This document shows, in pieces, positions 7,341 to 15,285 of a DNA stretch of 64,000 nucleotides; position 1 is the first letter of the stretch; each line of letters starts with the position of its first letter. The position numbers and the translations under genes are program-made. Origin of the DNA: Ensifer aridi (lineage in GTDB: Bacteria > Pseudomonadota > Alphaproteobacteria > Rhizobiales > Rhizobiaceae); the NCBI RefSeq assembly GCF_002078505.1, contig NZ_LUAV01000007.1:186001-250000 (forward strand), written 5' to 3'. The notes beneath the pieces are model-generated. The model was not told the DNA's origin. It did no database searches and saw only the letters and a list, made by a program, of their open reading frames with translations.

Positions 7341-8453
7341 ATGCCAAATCCCAACGCGATAGTTTCCACCCGCATTGATTTCGATCTGCCGCTTGACCGG
7401 CCCGCTGAAGAGCTGCTGCGCGCGGGGCTTTGGGTCGAACTCGAAGGGGGGCGCCGCGCCCGGCTTGACCCGAGCGATCCCCGATCGAGCGGGTTCGTGC
7501 AGGTGCTTGACGGGCTCTCCAGGCTCAAGGCTCCGGTCTATCTGGAGATCGATCCTAGCAACGCGGCGATCACACGGCTGCTGATCCCGCACGTGACGCG
7601 CCCGATGAGCATGCGTCCGAGCGACCAGGGCTATGAGATCATGCTCGAGAGGTCGCACGCACGCCATGTCCTGAGACGCGACAATCCCGATTTCGCGACA
7701 CTCGAGCCGTTGCTGCGAACCGCGCTCGACACGGGGCAGTTGCTCATCATCACTGAGGATGATGCGCACAATATCATCGATGTTCGCGGCTACACGCCCG
7801 GTCCCGACGACGCGCCGCGGCCGCCATGGCCCAAACCCGATCTGCAGCCTTTCGAATTGCCGTGGTGGAAGCGCCTGCTCGACTGGATCTGGCGCTGGCC
7901 GATCTGGCCCTGGTGGTCGTTTCGGTGCGTTTCGAAAGCGACTGCCCAGCAGACTTTCGATGCGATGAGCGCGACAACTTGCCCGCCGCTCACCGTCCCG
8001 GTGCCCTGCATCCCTTTTCTCTATCCTGATGACGGCTGCTGGGCCCGCGCGCACGAGATGTGCCGGCTGATGATCAACATGGGCCGCAAGCCGCGCAAGG
8101 TGTGGATACAGGGTAACTTGCACGTTGCCACCAAGAACCATCCCAACTGCTTCGTGAATTGGGGCTGGCATGTCGCACCGACGCTGTGCGTGCGCCGGGG
8201 CTGGTTTTGGACGCAGCAGATGTTGATCGATCCGTCGCTCTTTTCCACGCCCGTGCCGCAGGCGACGTGGAAGGGTGTTCAGGGCGACCCCAACGCCACG
8301 CTGACCCCGAGCGACGCCTCGATCTTCCATCTCTGGAGCAATGAGACCGACCCCACCTATGTCAAAACCAACCAGGTGCTCGCTCTCTACCGTCTCCAGC
8401 TCCAGAGCCGCGCGATCCAGCACGGCCCGCCGCCCTACGCGCATTGCCCTTAG
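7341..8453 (+). CDS. Protein-glutaminase-like deamidase with a novel N-terminal half
   Basis: A 370-residue protein. The C-terminal part (about 225-345) carries the elements of bacterial protein glutaminases, which deamidate Gln side chains in proteins: DDGCWARAHEMC with candidate nucleophile Cys233, NWGWHVAP with His277, and MLIDPSLFS with Asp297, in the Cys-His-Asp order known for the Chryseobacterium enzyme. Residues about 8-155 are an unrecognised domain (VSTRIDFDLPLDRPAEELLR... LLIITEDDAHNIIDVRGYTP). A Pro/Trp-rich linker joins them (ELPWWKRLLDWIWRWPIWPW, about 172-191). There is no signal peptide, whereas characterised protein glutaminases are secreted preproenzymes. GGGAGGTG precedes the ATG at 7341. 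Function as an effector, toxin or house enzyme is open. Confidence 0.75.
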   Translation: MPNPNAIVSTRIDFDLPLDRPAEELLRAGLWVELEGGRRARLDPSDPRSSGFVQVLDGLSRLKAPVYLEIDPSNAAITRLLIPHVTRPMSMRPSDQGYEIMLERSHARHVLRRDNPDFATLEPLLRTALDTGQLLIITEDDAHNIIDVRGYTPGPDDAPRPPWPKPDLQPFELPWWKRLLDWIWRWPIWPWWSFRCVSKATAQQTFDAMSATTCPPLTVPVPCIPFLYPDDGCWARAHEMCRLMINMGRKPRKVWIQGNLHVATKNHPNCFVNWGWHVAPTLCVRRGWFWTQQMLIDPSLFSTPVPQATWKGVQGDPNATLTPSDASIFHLWSNETDPTYVKTNQVLALYRLQLQSRAIQHGPPPYAHCP

Positions 8454-8498
8454 CGGAGCCATGACTCAGAAGGTGCGGATATCGTCTTATCGATGCCG

Positions 8499-9437
8499 CT
8501 AAGAGTTGCAGCGGTCAAAGGCCTGGTGCTGACTGTCTCCGCCATTTTTCTCACGCTGCGACGTGTTGATGACCTTGTTGCGGACAAGAACGTCGCGTTG
8601 AAGCATGGCTTGTCGCTCTTCGGAGGCGCAACCTTCTTTCTCTGGGCAATGCTCGGCGCCCTGAAGCGGACCGCCGTCAATGGTCTGACTGAATTTGAGC
8701 GGCGTTCCCTCCTCTTCGAACTTCTTCACGCGCTGGTCGTAGTTTGGCGAAATCGTGCCCAGCACGCGATCCCAGAACGAGAAGTAGTTGCCGTAGTTGT
8801 ACCGAAATCCCGAATGATGCTGATCGTGGAAAGTCGTGCACAGCAAGGGGGACGGATAACGCGCCGTCGATGAGGCGAAATACTCGAACCCACAGTGTCC
8901 GAACATGCCGTTGAAATGTTCGAACAGCCTTTGTCCAATGAGAATCGCCGGCGGAAACGGCACAACGAAAACGATTGCGGCTGAGAACCCCTGTAGTAGA
9001 AAATTGTCGAGAACATCCTCCGAATAGGTGCTCCAGATCGTTGGTGCGACACTCTTATGATGAAGTGCGTGCAGCGGGTAGAGCCACTTCGTGTGCAGCA
9101 GCCGGTGCATGAAATAGAACCAGGTATCATAGAGGAACATGCACAGGACAAAGAGCGGTACCGCCGCCCACCAGTTGAAGGCCCAGGGCGCCGGCGCCCA
9201 ACCCTTTTGCTGGGCGTAGAGGCCGATCGTCAGAGGCAGGCAAGCGCTGAACATCGAAGCCAGGCTCTGGCGGATTTCCGCATTGCGACGTTTGTTGGAA
9301 CCGCGCCCCTTCTGAATCTTTCGCTCAGGATTGCGGTCGTTGACCCAGGTGAGACCATAACCAAGGGCGAAATAGGTAACGACTGTCGTTGCATAGAATC
9401 CGAACAGAAACAGAAGATAGAACAGTTCGTCCGACAT
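8499..9437 (-). CDS. Fatty acid hydroxylase / sterol desaturase family membrane protein
   Basis: A 312-residue integral membrane protein of the fatty acid hydroxylase superfamily. It has the di-iron His clusters: HRLLH and HALHHKS in the centre, and HDQHHSG near residue 220. Hydrophobic segments lie at about 4-24, 55-75, 85-105 and 145-170. The family uses O2 to hydroxylate or desaturate lipids (fatty acids, sterols, carotenoids, ornithine lipids); the substrate cannot be read from sequence. The start at 9437 (MSDELFYLLFLFGFY) puts a membrane segment first; an in-frame ATG at 9479 is an alternative. The last 70 residues are polar and look lineage-specific. Confidence 0.85.
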   Translation of the reverse strand: MSDELFYLLFLFGFYATTVVTYFALGYGLTWVNDRNPERKIQKGRGSNKRRNAEIRQSLASMFSACLPLTIGLYAQQKGWAPAPWAFNWWAAVPLFVLCMFLYDTWFYFMHRLLHTKWLYPLHALHHKSVAPTIWSTYSEDVLDNFLLQGFSAAIVFVVPFPPAILIGQRLFEHFNGMFGHCGFEYFASSTARYPSPLLCTTFHDQHHSGFRYNYGNYFSFWDRVLGTISPNYDQRVKKFEEEGTPLKFSQTIDGGPLQGAEHCPEKEGCASEERQAMLQRDVLVRNKVINTSQREKNGGDSQHQAFDRCNS

Positions 9438-9640
9438 CGGCACCTGCAACCCCTGAGCTAAAACGCGCGGCCGAAACATGCCATGCCGTTTTCGCAATTC
9501 AAAGTGGAAATGCGCACATCGGCAAGACGACCCGTGAGCGCCGGCGTTCAGGCGTGGCTTGCGGGCGAGCATACGCCCAAGCCTTCGCGCCCTGATCGAC
9601 CGCCCTTTTGTGATTCTGTTCAACTTCCTTGAGGTGAAAA

Positions 9641-10033
9641 ATGCTGCATCATCTCGAAATCTATGTTTCAAACCTCGATGCTTCGCATGCGTTCTGGGCA
9701 AACATCCTCGCCAAGATCGGTTACGAAGAAACAGGCCGTTGGGGCGACGGATTTACGCTCAGCGACGGTGAGGATGCGTACTTAACCTTTGTGCAGGTTT
9801 CCGAGGCGTATAAATCACACCTATATCATCGATGCGGCGTCGGTCTTAATCATCTCGCCTTCAAAGTCAAAAGCAGGGATGCCGTCGATACGTTAAGACA
9901 ATATTGCATTGAGAATAATATTCGCAATCTATACGACGAAAGATATCCGTTTGCGAACGGCGGCAAGGACTATTACGCTTTATTCGTTGAAGATCCGGAT
10001 CGAATAAAGGTTGAATTCGTCGTAGCCGATTGA
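9641..10033 (+). CDS. VOC superfamily (glyoxalase-like) protein
   Basis: A 130-residue protein with the paired beta-alpha-beta-beta-beta modules of the vicinal oxygen chelate fold: MLHHLEIYVSNLDASHAFW at the start, GLNHLAFKVKSRDAVDTL in the middle and VEDPDRIKVEFVV at the end. His3/His4, the His of LNHLAF and Glu near the C-terminus are candidate metal ligands. The reaction is unknown. The second half is visibly richer in A and T than its neighbours (many AAT, ATA and TTA codons), which suggests recent acquisition. TTGAGGTG lies upstream of the ATG. It is divergent from the hydroxylase gene, about 200 bases away. Confidence 0.82.
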   Translation: MLHHLEIYVSNLDASHAFWANILAKIGYEETGRWGDGFTLSDGEDAYLTFVQVSEAYKSHLYHRCGVGLNHLAFKVKSRDAVDTLRQYCIENNIRNLYDERYPFANGGKDYYALFVEDPDRIKVEFVVAD

Positions 10034-10178
10034 AGATAGCGGGTTCGAAACTCCGTTCTGCAAGGCTGGTCATAGGGATGCTATGTTTGCTCGTTGTTTC
10101 TCCCTAGCTGCTCCGATTTGTACGCAGGGAAGACTGGGCACCACGAAGAAAATCGGTGGGACACTGACCGTATATTCA

Positions 10179-10596
10179 TCAGCGGAAACTAGAGCCGTCC
10201 CAACGTAAGAGATGCTTCGCGCCGCCGTGGCCGTACCAGCGGATGGAAGGTACTTTGGAACCGTCCACGCTTGCCATCGTGCCGAGCATTTCCTTTGCGA
10301 GTTCGAGCAGCGCGCCCCGCCGGACATAGACATTGAAGGCACAGACCTTGCGCGCCGCAAAAGCTGCTTCGCCCGCCGCCCGCGCAGCTTATGCCTTCGT
10401 GGCTGATGATCAGATCGTCCTTCCCATCGCCCGTGAGGTCTTGTTCGATAACCGCGGCGGGATCGATCTGTCCGCCCGCGCCGCTGCAGGCTTCGGCAAT
10501 CTGCTCGGCAACGAGGTATTCCGTGGCTTTGGACCGCGCAACAGCAGGGGCGCAGAGTAAGGCGAAGATAACAGCCAGAATTGCGGCGCGTTGCAT
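10179..10596 (-). pseudogene. Exported EF-hand-like protein, frameshifted
   Basis: The N-terminal frame reads MQRAAILAVIFALLCAPAVA (signal peptide), then SKATEYLVAEQIAEACSG and DLTGDGKDDLIISHEG, a calcium-loop-like DxTGDGxDD motif, up to FCGAQ. There the frame is lost. Removing one base of the CC pair at 10346-10347 restores a smooth protein that continues VCAFNVYVRRGALLELAKEM, LGTMASVDGSKVPSIRWYGH and ends LLRWDGSSFR before a TGA at 10179. The whole product would be about 138 residues. Either the gene is a recent one-base-insertion pseudogene or the base is a sequencing error. GGGAG lies before the ATG at 10596. Confidence 0.75.
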
Positions 10597-10743
10597 GGTG
10601 ATCTCCCTCGGTCGCGACGATGACAATTAACCTTGGGGCAATTCCGCGGAGGCGGCAATAAATCACTCGCCCCGCCGAAGGGGTGAAACTTGCCAAGCCA
10701 GGAAGCCTGGGGCCGGCGCCCGCCTTACGCGGACACTTCAAAT

Positions 10744-11091
10744 CTAAAAGCCGGCGGTCTCGCGCACCTCAATTGCCCCCATCCGAGCGAGCGAGTCCTG
10801 CTCCGCGATCTCCATTGCCTCCGCAAGGTTCTTTGCTTCGATGAGCAGGAAGCCACCCAGATGCTCCTTGGTCTCTGCGAAGGGCCCATCGGTCCAAGTC
10901 GCCTTGCCGGCGCGAACGCGCAATGTCTTTGCGGTCTTTGGATCGGCAAGAGCGTTGGAGGCGAGATAGTGGCCTGATCGTTTGAGTTCTTCATTGGAAG
11001 CCAGGGACTCTCGGTCGATCTCGGCCCATTCCTCCTTGCTGGCGGCATCAGCAAGGCTTTGATCGATGTAGAAGAGACAGAGGTAGCGCAT
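10744..11091 (-). CDS. YCII-related (DGPF domain) protein
   Basis: A 115-residue protein starting MRYLCLFYIDQ. The DGPF motif is present (WTDGPFAETKEHLGGFLLIE), as are the ferredoxin-like strands of the YCII family; it ends GAIEVRETAGF. Members are small proteins often found near ECF sigma factors or beside other DGPF proteins; a catalytic His-Asp pair is reported for some YciI proteins but the activity here is unknown. The start at 11091 has GGAG at good spacing; an ATG four codons upstream lacks one. A second DGPF protein is encoded at 59689. Confidence 0.85.
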   Translation of the reverse strand: MRYLCLFYIDQSLADAASKEEWAEIDRESLASNEELKRSGHYLASNALADPKTAKTLRVRAGKATWTDGPFAETKEHLGGFLLIEAKNLAEAMEIAEQDSLARMGAIEVRETAGF

Positions 11092-11253
11092 CAGGTTCTC
11101 CATGGTGCTGTCGATGTTAGTCGCAGTTGGAGACCGCGATTCGACAAAAAATCCTGGCAGTTCTGCTTATAGTGCCTCTTAGTCGCTTTGCTTGCTCGCC
11201 ATTCTCCAGGCCGATGTCACGGAGCAGGCGAGAGCCAAACCGCGAGAGTTCGC

Positions 11254-11373
11254 TCAAGCTTCGGCGGTACCTTCGCTGATGTTCAGCAGCATCCACACGG
11301 CTTGCAAGGTGCGCACGAGAATGAGGTGCGGCGACTGTAGTTCGACTTGTTTGGAATGCTCGATGGCAGCCAT
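11254..11373 (-). CDS. Candidate 39-residue protein
   Basis: A short frame with a very good ribosome site: AAAGGAGAG about 6 bases before the ATG. It encodes MAAIEHSKQVELQSPHLILV followed by RTLQAVWMLLNISEGTAEA and a TGA stop. The middle is a hydrophobic, probably amphipathic helix. No family is recognised. The strong translation signal is the main support. Confidence 0.4.
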   Translation of the reverse strand: MAAIEHSKQVELQSPHLILVRTLQAVWMLLNISEGTAEA

Positions 11374-11746
11374 ACTTGTCTCTCCTTTGACCGGCTCACG
11401 GCGCTCCGTCTTAATCGAACGGGATCGGCCGAAATCGACACGCCGGTTTCAGGAGCTTGAAGATACTTTCCCACAATAGCATTGCGTCCGCGACGCAGTG
11501 GTGCCCTCAACGGCCGGGATCGTGCGCGAATTGGTGTGGCCTGGCGGATGGGAGCGGCTGAAGTACGGGTTGGGGACCTCGGCGGCACGGAGCTTAATTT
11601 TCGACGACGCGGACATGGGGAAAGATGCCATGATCTGGGCAGAGCGAATACCCAGTATGCGACGCAAAGAAACGCGCAAAATTTCGATGCGCGAACGAAA
11701 CCGTTTCGATTCCGTTTCCGTATCTTACTGAATCTCTTTATATTTT
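11374..11746. other. Gene-poor stretch before tRNA-Lys
   Basis: Overlapping short frames occur on both strands (up to about 77 codons) but they lack ribosome sites and recognisable domains. I see no integrase, direct repeat or insertion sequence, although the position next to a tRNA gene makes remnants of a mobile element possible. Confidence 0.4.
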
Positions 11747-11822
11747 TGGTGAGCGCGCAGGGATTCGAACCCTGGACCTACTGATTAAAAGTCAGTTGCT
11801 CTACCGACTGAGCTACGCGCTC
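11747..11822 (-). tRNA. tRNA-Lys (UUU)
   Basis: A 76-base cloverleaf on the minus strand with encoded CCA. The acceptor stem is GAGCGCG/CGCGCTC, the anticodon stem ACTGA/TCAGT with loop CTTTTAA, giving UUU, and the T arm has GTTCGAATC. Confidence 0.97.
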
Positions 11823-12083
11823 CCATGCCGCAGCTTGCGAGCCCGGCGGAAGTGGCCGGACATATGCACGCGCGCTTCGCCTCGGTCAACCCAAAAATTA
11901 CGACGAAACCCATGATGATTATAGGTTCGGTCGGGGCGCGGCGCTCTATTCTCTTCCGCGGGCGCTGCCGAGGCCGATTTCGCTGCCTGTGCGATGCGGC
12001 AAAATGCTCGCCAAAAGGTGATTGGTTTCAATGTATACATGTGGGTAAGAAGGCGGCAAGCCGAGTGCCGGAGTTCTAAGACC

Positions 12084-12827
12084 TTGTCGATCGCCGATAT
12101 TTCCATCTGGACCGCCATTGTCGCGGGCGCTCTGTCGTTTCTGTCGCCCTGCGTCTTGCCTCTCGTCCCGCCTTATCTCTGCTATATGGCCGGCGTTTCC
12201 GTCGATCAGTTTCGTGGTGGGGATGCAGCGGCAGTCGCCAGCACGCGCAGGGCCGTCCTGCCGTCGGCGCTGTTCTTCACGCTCGGCTTTGCGACCGTGT
12301 TCGTTGCTCTAGGGGCGGGGGCTTCGTCGATCGGCCTCTTGATGAGGCAGCACATCGATCTTCTGTCGCGCGTCGGCGGCATCATCATCATCGTCATGGG
12401 GCTGCATTTCCTCGGCGTTTTCCGCATCGGCCTGCTTGCGCGTGAGGCGCGCTTTCATGGCGGCAAGCCGGCAACGCTGTCGGGTGCCTATATCATGGGG
12501 CTCGCCTTCGCCTTCGGCTGGACCCCCTGTATCGGCCCCGTGCTCGGCACCATCCTCGGTGTCGCCGCCGCGCGCGATACGGTCGCCGACGGCGCTTTGC
12601 TGCTCGCGATCTATTCGCTCGGCCTGGCCGTTCCGTTCTGGATCGCGGCCGGTTTTTCCGGCGCCTTCATGCGCTTCCTTTCGCGCTTCCGCCATCACCT
12701 CGGCCTCATCGAGAAGCTGATGGGCGGCTTGCTCGTCACCGCGGGTCTTGCCTTCCTTTTCGGCTTCATCAGCTCGGTTGCAATCTGGTTCCAGCAGACC
12801 TTCCCCGTCCTGTCGCAAATCGGCTAA
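12084..12827 (+). CDS. ccdA: Cytochrome c biogenesis protein CcdA
   Basis: A 247-residue membrane protein of the CcdA/DsbD family. The two redox cysteines are in the expected places: ALSFLSPCVLPLVPPYL in the first helix and FGWTPCIGPVLGTILG in the fourth. Six hydrophobic helices can be drawn. CcdA passes reducing power from cytoplasmic thioredoxin across the inner membrane to apocytochrome c and other periplasmic targets. I prefer the TTG at 12084 (SIADISIWTAIVAGA) because the first helix follows directly; an upstream in-frame start would add 30 polar residues. GGAG lies about 10 bases before it. The AEC transporter gene follows after 42 bases. Confidence 0.85.
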   Translation: MSIADISIWTAIVAGALSFLSPCVLPLVPPYLCYMAGVSVDQFRGGDAAAVASTRRAVLPSALFFTLGFATVFVALGAGASSIGLLMRQHIDLLSRVGGIIIIVMGLHFLGVFRIGLLAREARFHGGKPATLSGAYIMGLAFAFGWTPCIGPVLGTILGVAAARDTVADGALLLAIYSLGLAVPFWIAAGFSGAFMRFLSRFRHHLGLIEKLMGGLLVTAGLAFLFGFISSVAIWFQQTFPVLSQIG

Positions 12828-12869
12828 GCACGCTTACTGCATGTAGGTCGCCGGGACAGGGGGAGCGTG

Positions 12870-13832
12870 ATGGCGGAAATCGCAGGGTTGGTGCTGCCGT
12901 TCTTCGGTCTGATCTTTCTCGGCTATATGACCGCGCGTATCGTCGACCATCCTGGCGAAGCAATGGGGTGGATGAACACATTCATCGTCTACCTCGCGCT
13001 GCCGGCACTCTTCTTCAAGCTGGTCTCGCGCACGCCGGTCGACGAACTCACACGCGCGGATTTCATCCTCACCAGCGTCGGCACCACCTATCTCGTCTTT
13101 GCGCTGATCTTCGCGGTCGGCCTCTTCCTGCGCCGCAGCACGATTGCCGAGGCGACGATCCAGGGCTTCGCCGGCGCCTACGGCAATATCGGCTATATGG
13201 GACCGGGTCTCGCGCTGCTTGCATTCGGCGAGAAAGCCGCTGTTCCCGTAGCGCTGATCTTCTGCTTCGAAAATGCGGCGCATTTTACGGTTGCGCCCGC
13301 TATGATGGCGATCGGCGGTGGCGGCAAGCGGAAGCTTTCGGCCCTTTTGCTCGGCATTGCCCGCCGTATCGCGCTTCACCCCTTCATCCTGTCGACATTT
13401 GCGGGTGTCGCCGCGGCCTTCCTGGCGCTTGAGCCGCCGGCACCGGTGCAGCGCCTGATCGACTACCTGGCGCAGGCGGCTGCTCCCTGCGCGCTCTTTG
13501 CCATGGGTGTCACACTGGCGCTGAGGCCGCTCAAGCGAATACCAGCCGAGATCGGCTATATCGTTCCGGCGAAGCTCATCCTGCATCCGGTGCTGATGTA
13601 TCTGGCGCTGAGCCTCGGCGGCACTTACGATCTGATCTGGATGCAGACGGCCGTGCTGCTTGCCGCACTGCCGACGGCAACGAATGTCTTCGTCATCGGC
13701 CACCAATACGGGGTCTGGCAGGAACGCGCATCCGCAACGATTCTGATCACGACGCTGCTTTCCGTGGCAACGGTCACGGGTCTTCTCTACCTCGTGCGGT
13801 CAGGCGCGCTTCCGGCTGATCTGTTCCCGTAG
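12870..13832 (+). CDS. Auxin efflux carrier (AEC) family transporter
   Basis: A 320-residue membrane protein with the AEC (membrane transport protein) fold: ten hydrophobic segments in two groups separated by a short basic loop (GGGGKRKLSALLLG, about 150-163). Family-typical features include YLALPALFFKLVSRTP, GFAGAYGNIGYMGPGLAL and LPTATNVFVIGHQYG. Bacterial AEC proteins export or take up small organic acids such as malate or malonate; the substrate here is unknown. AGGGGGAG lies upstream of the ATG at 12870; a GTG one codon earlier is less likely. The 3' end overlaps the convergent hydroxylase gene by 33 bases. Confidence 0.88.
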   Translation: MAEIAGLVLPFFGLIFLGYMTARIVDHPGEAMGWMNTFIVYLALPALFFKLVSRTPVDELTRADFILTSVGTTYLVFALIFAVGLFLRRSTIAEATIQGFAGAYGNIGYMGPGLALLAFGEKAAVPVALIFCFENAAHFTVAPAMMAIGGGGKRKLSALLLGIARRIALHPFILSTFAGVAAAFLALEPPAPVQRLIDYLAQAAAPCALFAMGVTLALRPLKRIPAEIGYIVPAKLILHPVLMYLALSLGGTYDLIWMQTAVLLAALPTATNVFVIGHQYGVWQERASATILITTLLSVATVTGLLYLVRSGALPADLFP

Positions 13833-15011
13833 GCTCTCCTTGATCGACTGCAGAGCACTGCCCGGATGAATGCCTTCGCGCATCAGCAGGCCGCGCAGGG
13901 GACCTGCGGAAGAAAGGAGTTGCAGCCCGACGGCCCGCAAGGCCTGGACGGGCAGGAAACTGGAGAGCAGCGACCGATTGAGCAGGTCCACACTCGCCGT
14001 GCGGCTGACAATATCGATGCGCCGTCGGCCGTCGAATCGGTCGCCTGTGTCCGCCGGCAGGCGCCTGCCGGCGGGCGGACCGACGAGTTCGACGACGGTC
14101 ATGACGTCGCGAAGACTGAGGTTGAGCCCCTGGGCACCGATCGGCGGGAAGGCGTGCGCGGCCTCGCCGACCAGCATCACGCGGCCCTTGCCGAAGCGGC
14201 GGGCCGTATGGCCCGAGAGCGGAAAGGATTGCGGAATGCCTTCGGCGACCACCTTGCCGAGAATCGATTGCATTCGGTCCTCGATGGTGCGCGACAAGAC
14301 CTCGGGCGCGAGCCTGAGCGTCTCTTCCGCATCGCGCGGCTTCTGCACCCAGACGAGACTGGAACGGTTGCCGGGAAGGGGAACCTGCGTGAATGGTCCG
14401 CTCTCCGTATGAAATTCCGTCGACACCTCCTGGTGCGGCAGCTCATGGGCGAAGTTCAAGACGACCGCCGTCTGCGGATAGTACCAGGTGAAGGTCTCTA
14501 TCTCCGCCGCTTCCCTGACGGCCGAGCGCCGACCGTCGGCGCCGACGACCAGATCTGCGCTGATTACTCGCCCATCACCAAGGCCGACACGCGCTTCGAG
14601 CTCGCCGAAATCGAAGGTCGTCGCCGCCACCGGAATCCGGTCGAGCGTCGGCAGGCTCGCCTCGTGTTTTTCCAGAATTTCAAGGAAGGGCGCGTTCGGA
14701 ATGTTATAGCCGAAGGCTTCGAGACCGACTTCCGGGGCGCGAAAGTTGACGGGCGGGGCCCGCAAGAGGCGCTTGGTTCCGTCAATGATGTGAATGGCGA
14801 CGAGCGGCGCCGTCAGTGGCGCGACCTCGTCCCACAGGCCGAGTTTCTTGAGATAGTCGATCGACTGGTCCATAAGCGCGGTGGTGCGGCCGTCGGCGAT
14901 GGCCGGTCTCGGCCCCACGAGAGCGACGCGATGGCCCTCCCGGGCCAATGCGATCGCCGCCAGCGAGCCCGCAAGTCCCGCACCGATGATGACGATGTCG
15001 TAATGATCCAT
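13800..15011 (-). CDS. UbiH/UbiF/Coq6-family FAD-dependent hydroxylase
   Basis: A 403-residue flavoprotein monooxygenase. The FAD Rossmann motif is at the start (DIVIIGAGLAGSLAAIALAR), the DG motif is ADLVVGADGRRSAVR (about 150), and the GD-type motif is VMLVGEAAHAFPPIGAQGLN (about 275-294). This architecture is that of the ubiquinone-biosynthesis hydroxylases, which add hydroxyl groups to the polyprenylated ring. Many alphaproteobacteria use one broad enzyme (UbiL or UbiM); which position this one attacks cannot be told. Monocistronic and convergent with the AEC transporter gene. Confidence 0.88.
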   Translation of the reverse strand: MDHYDIVIIGAGLAGSLAAIALAREGHRVALVGPRPAIADGRTTALMDQSIDYLKKLGLWDEVAPLTAPLVAIHIIDGTKRLLRAPPVNFRAPEVGLEAFGYNIPNAPFLEILEKHEASLPTLDRIPVAATTFDFGELEARVGLGDGRVISADLVVGADGRRSAVREAAEIETFTWYYPQTAVVLNFAHELPHQEVSTEFHTESGPFTQVPLPGNRSSLVWVQKPRDAEETLRLAPEVLSRTIEDRMQSILGKVVAEGIPQSFPLSGHTARRFGKGRVMLVGEAAHAFPPIGAQGLNLSLRDVMTVVELVGPPAGRRLPADTGDRFDGRRRIDIVSRTASVDLLNRSLLSSFLPVQALRAVGLQLLSSAGPLRGLLMREGIHPGSALQSIKESLREQISRKRA

Positions 15012-15285
15012 GGCCGACAGGACCTCCCGGCGGCGGCCCGCCTTTTCTCTTGATCTCTTGTTGTTGTTCTACCCGCTTAGCCTATTGAAATAAATGGGCT
15101 CAAATCAGCGCGGAGGCGGTTGCCGCATGTCCACAGAACAATACCGCCCAATGGGCCAAATGGTCGGATTTTGCTGGCGATGCTCCGCAAACGGTGCATA
15201 TTACCGCCAAAGTGGCGCCGATTGCTTGCAGCAGCGGTGACCGGTGGCACAGGGACCGGACAAAGGGGACGGGCGGCGCTCGCAC

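Noticed and set aside
7242..8462. 406-codon minus-strand frame opposite the deamidase gene
   Set aside because: Antisense shadow of a GC-rich gene; no family features, and the plus frame has catalytic motifs and a ribosome site.
11374..11746. Possible mobile-element remnant beside tRNA-Lys
   Set aside because: No integrase motif, tRNA 3'-end duplication or terminal repeat could be found by eye.
13866..15053. 395-codon plus-strand frame
   Set aside because: Antisense to the Ubi-type hydroxylase; no recognisable features.
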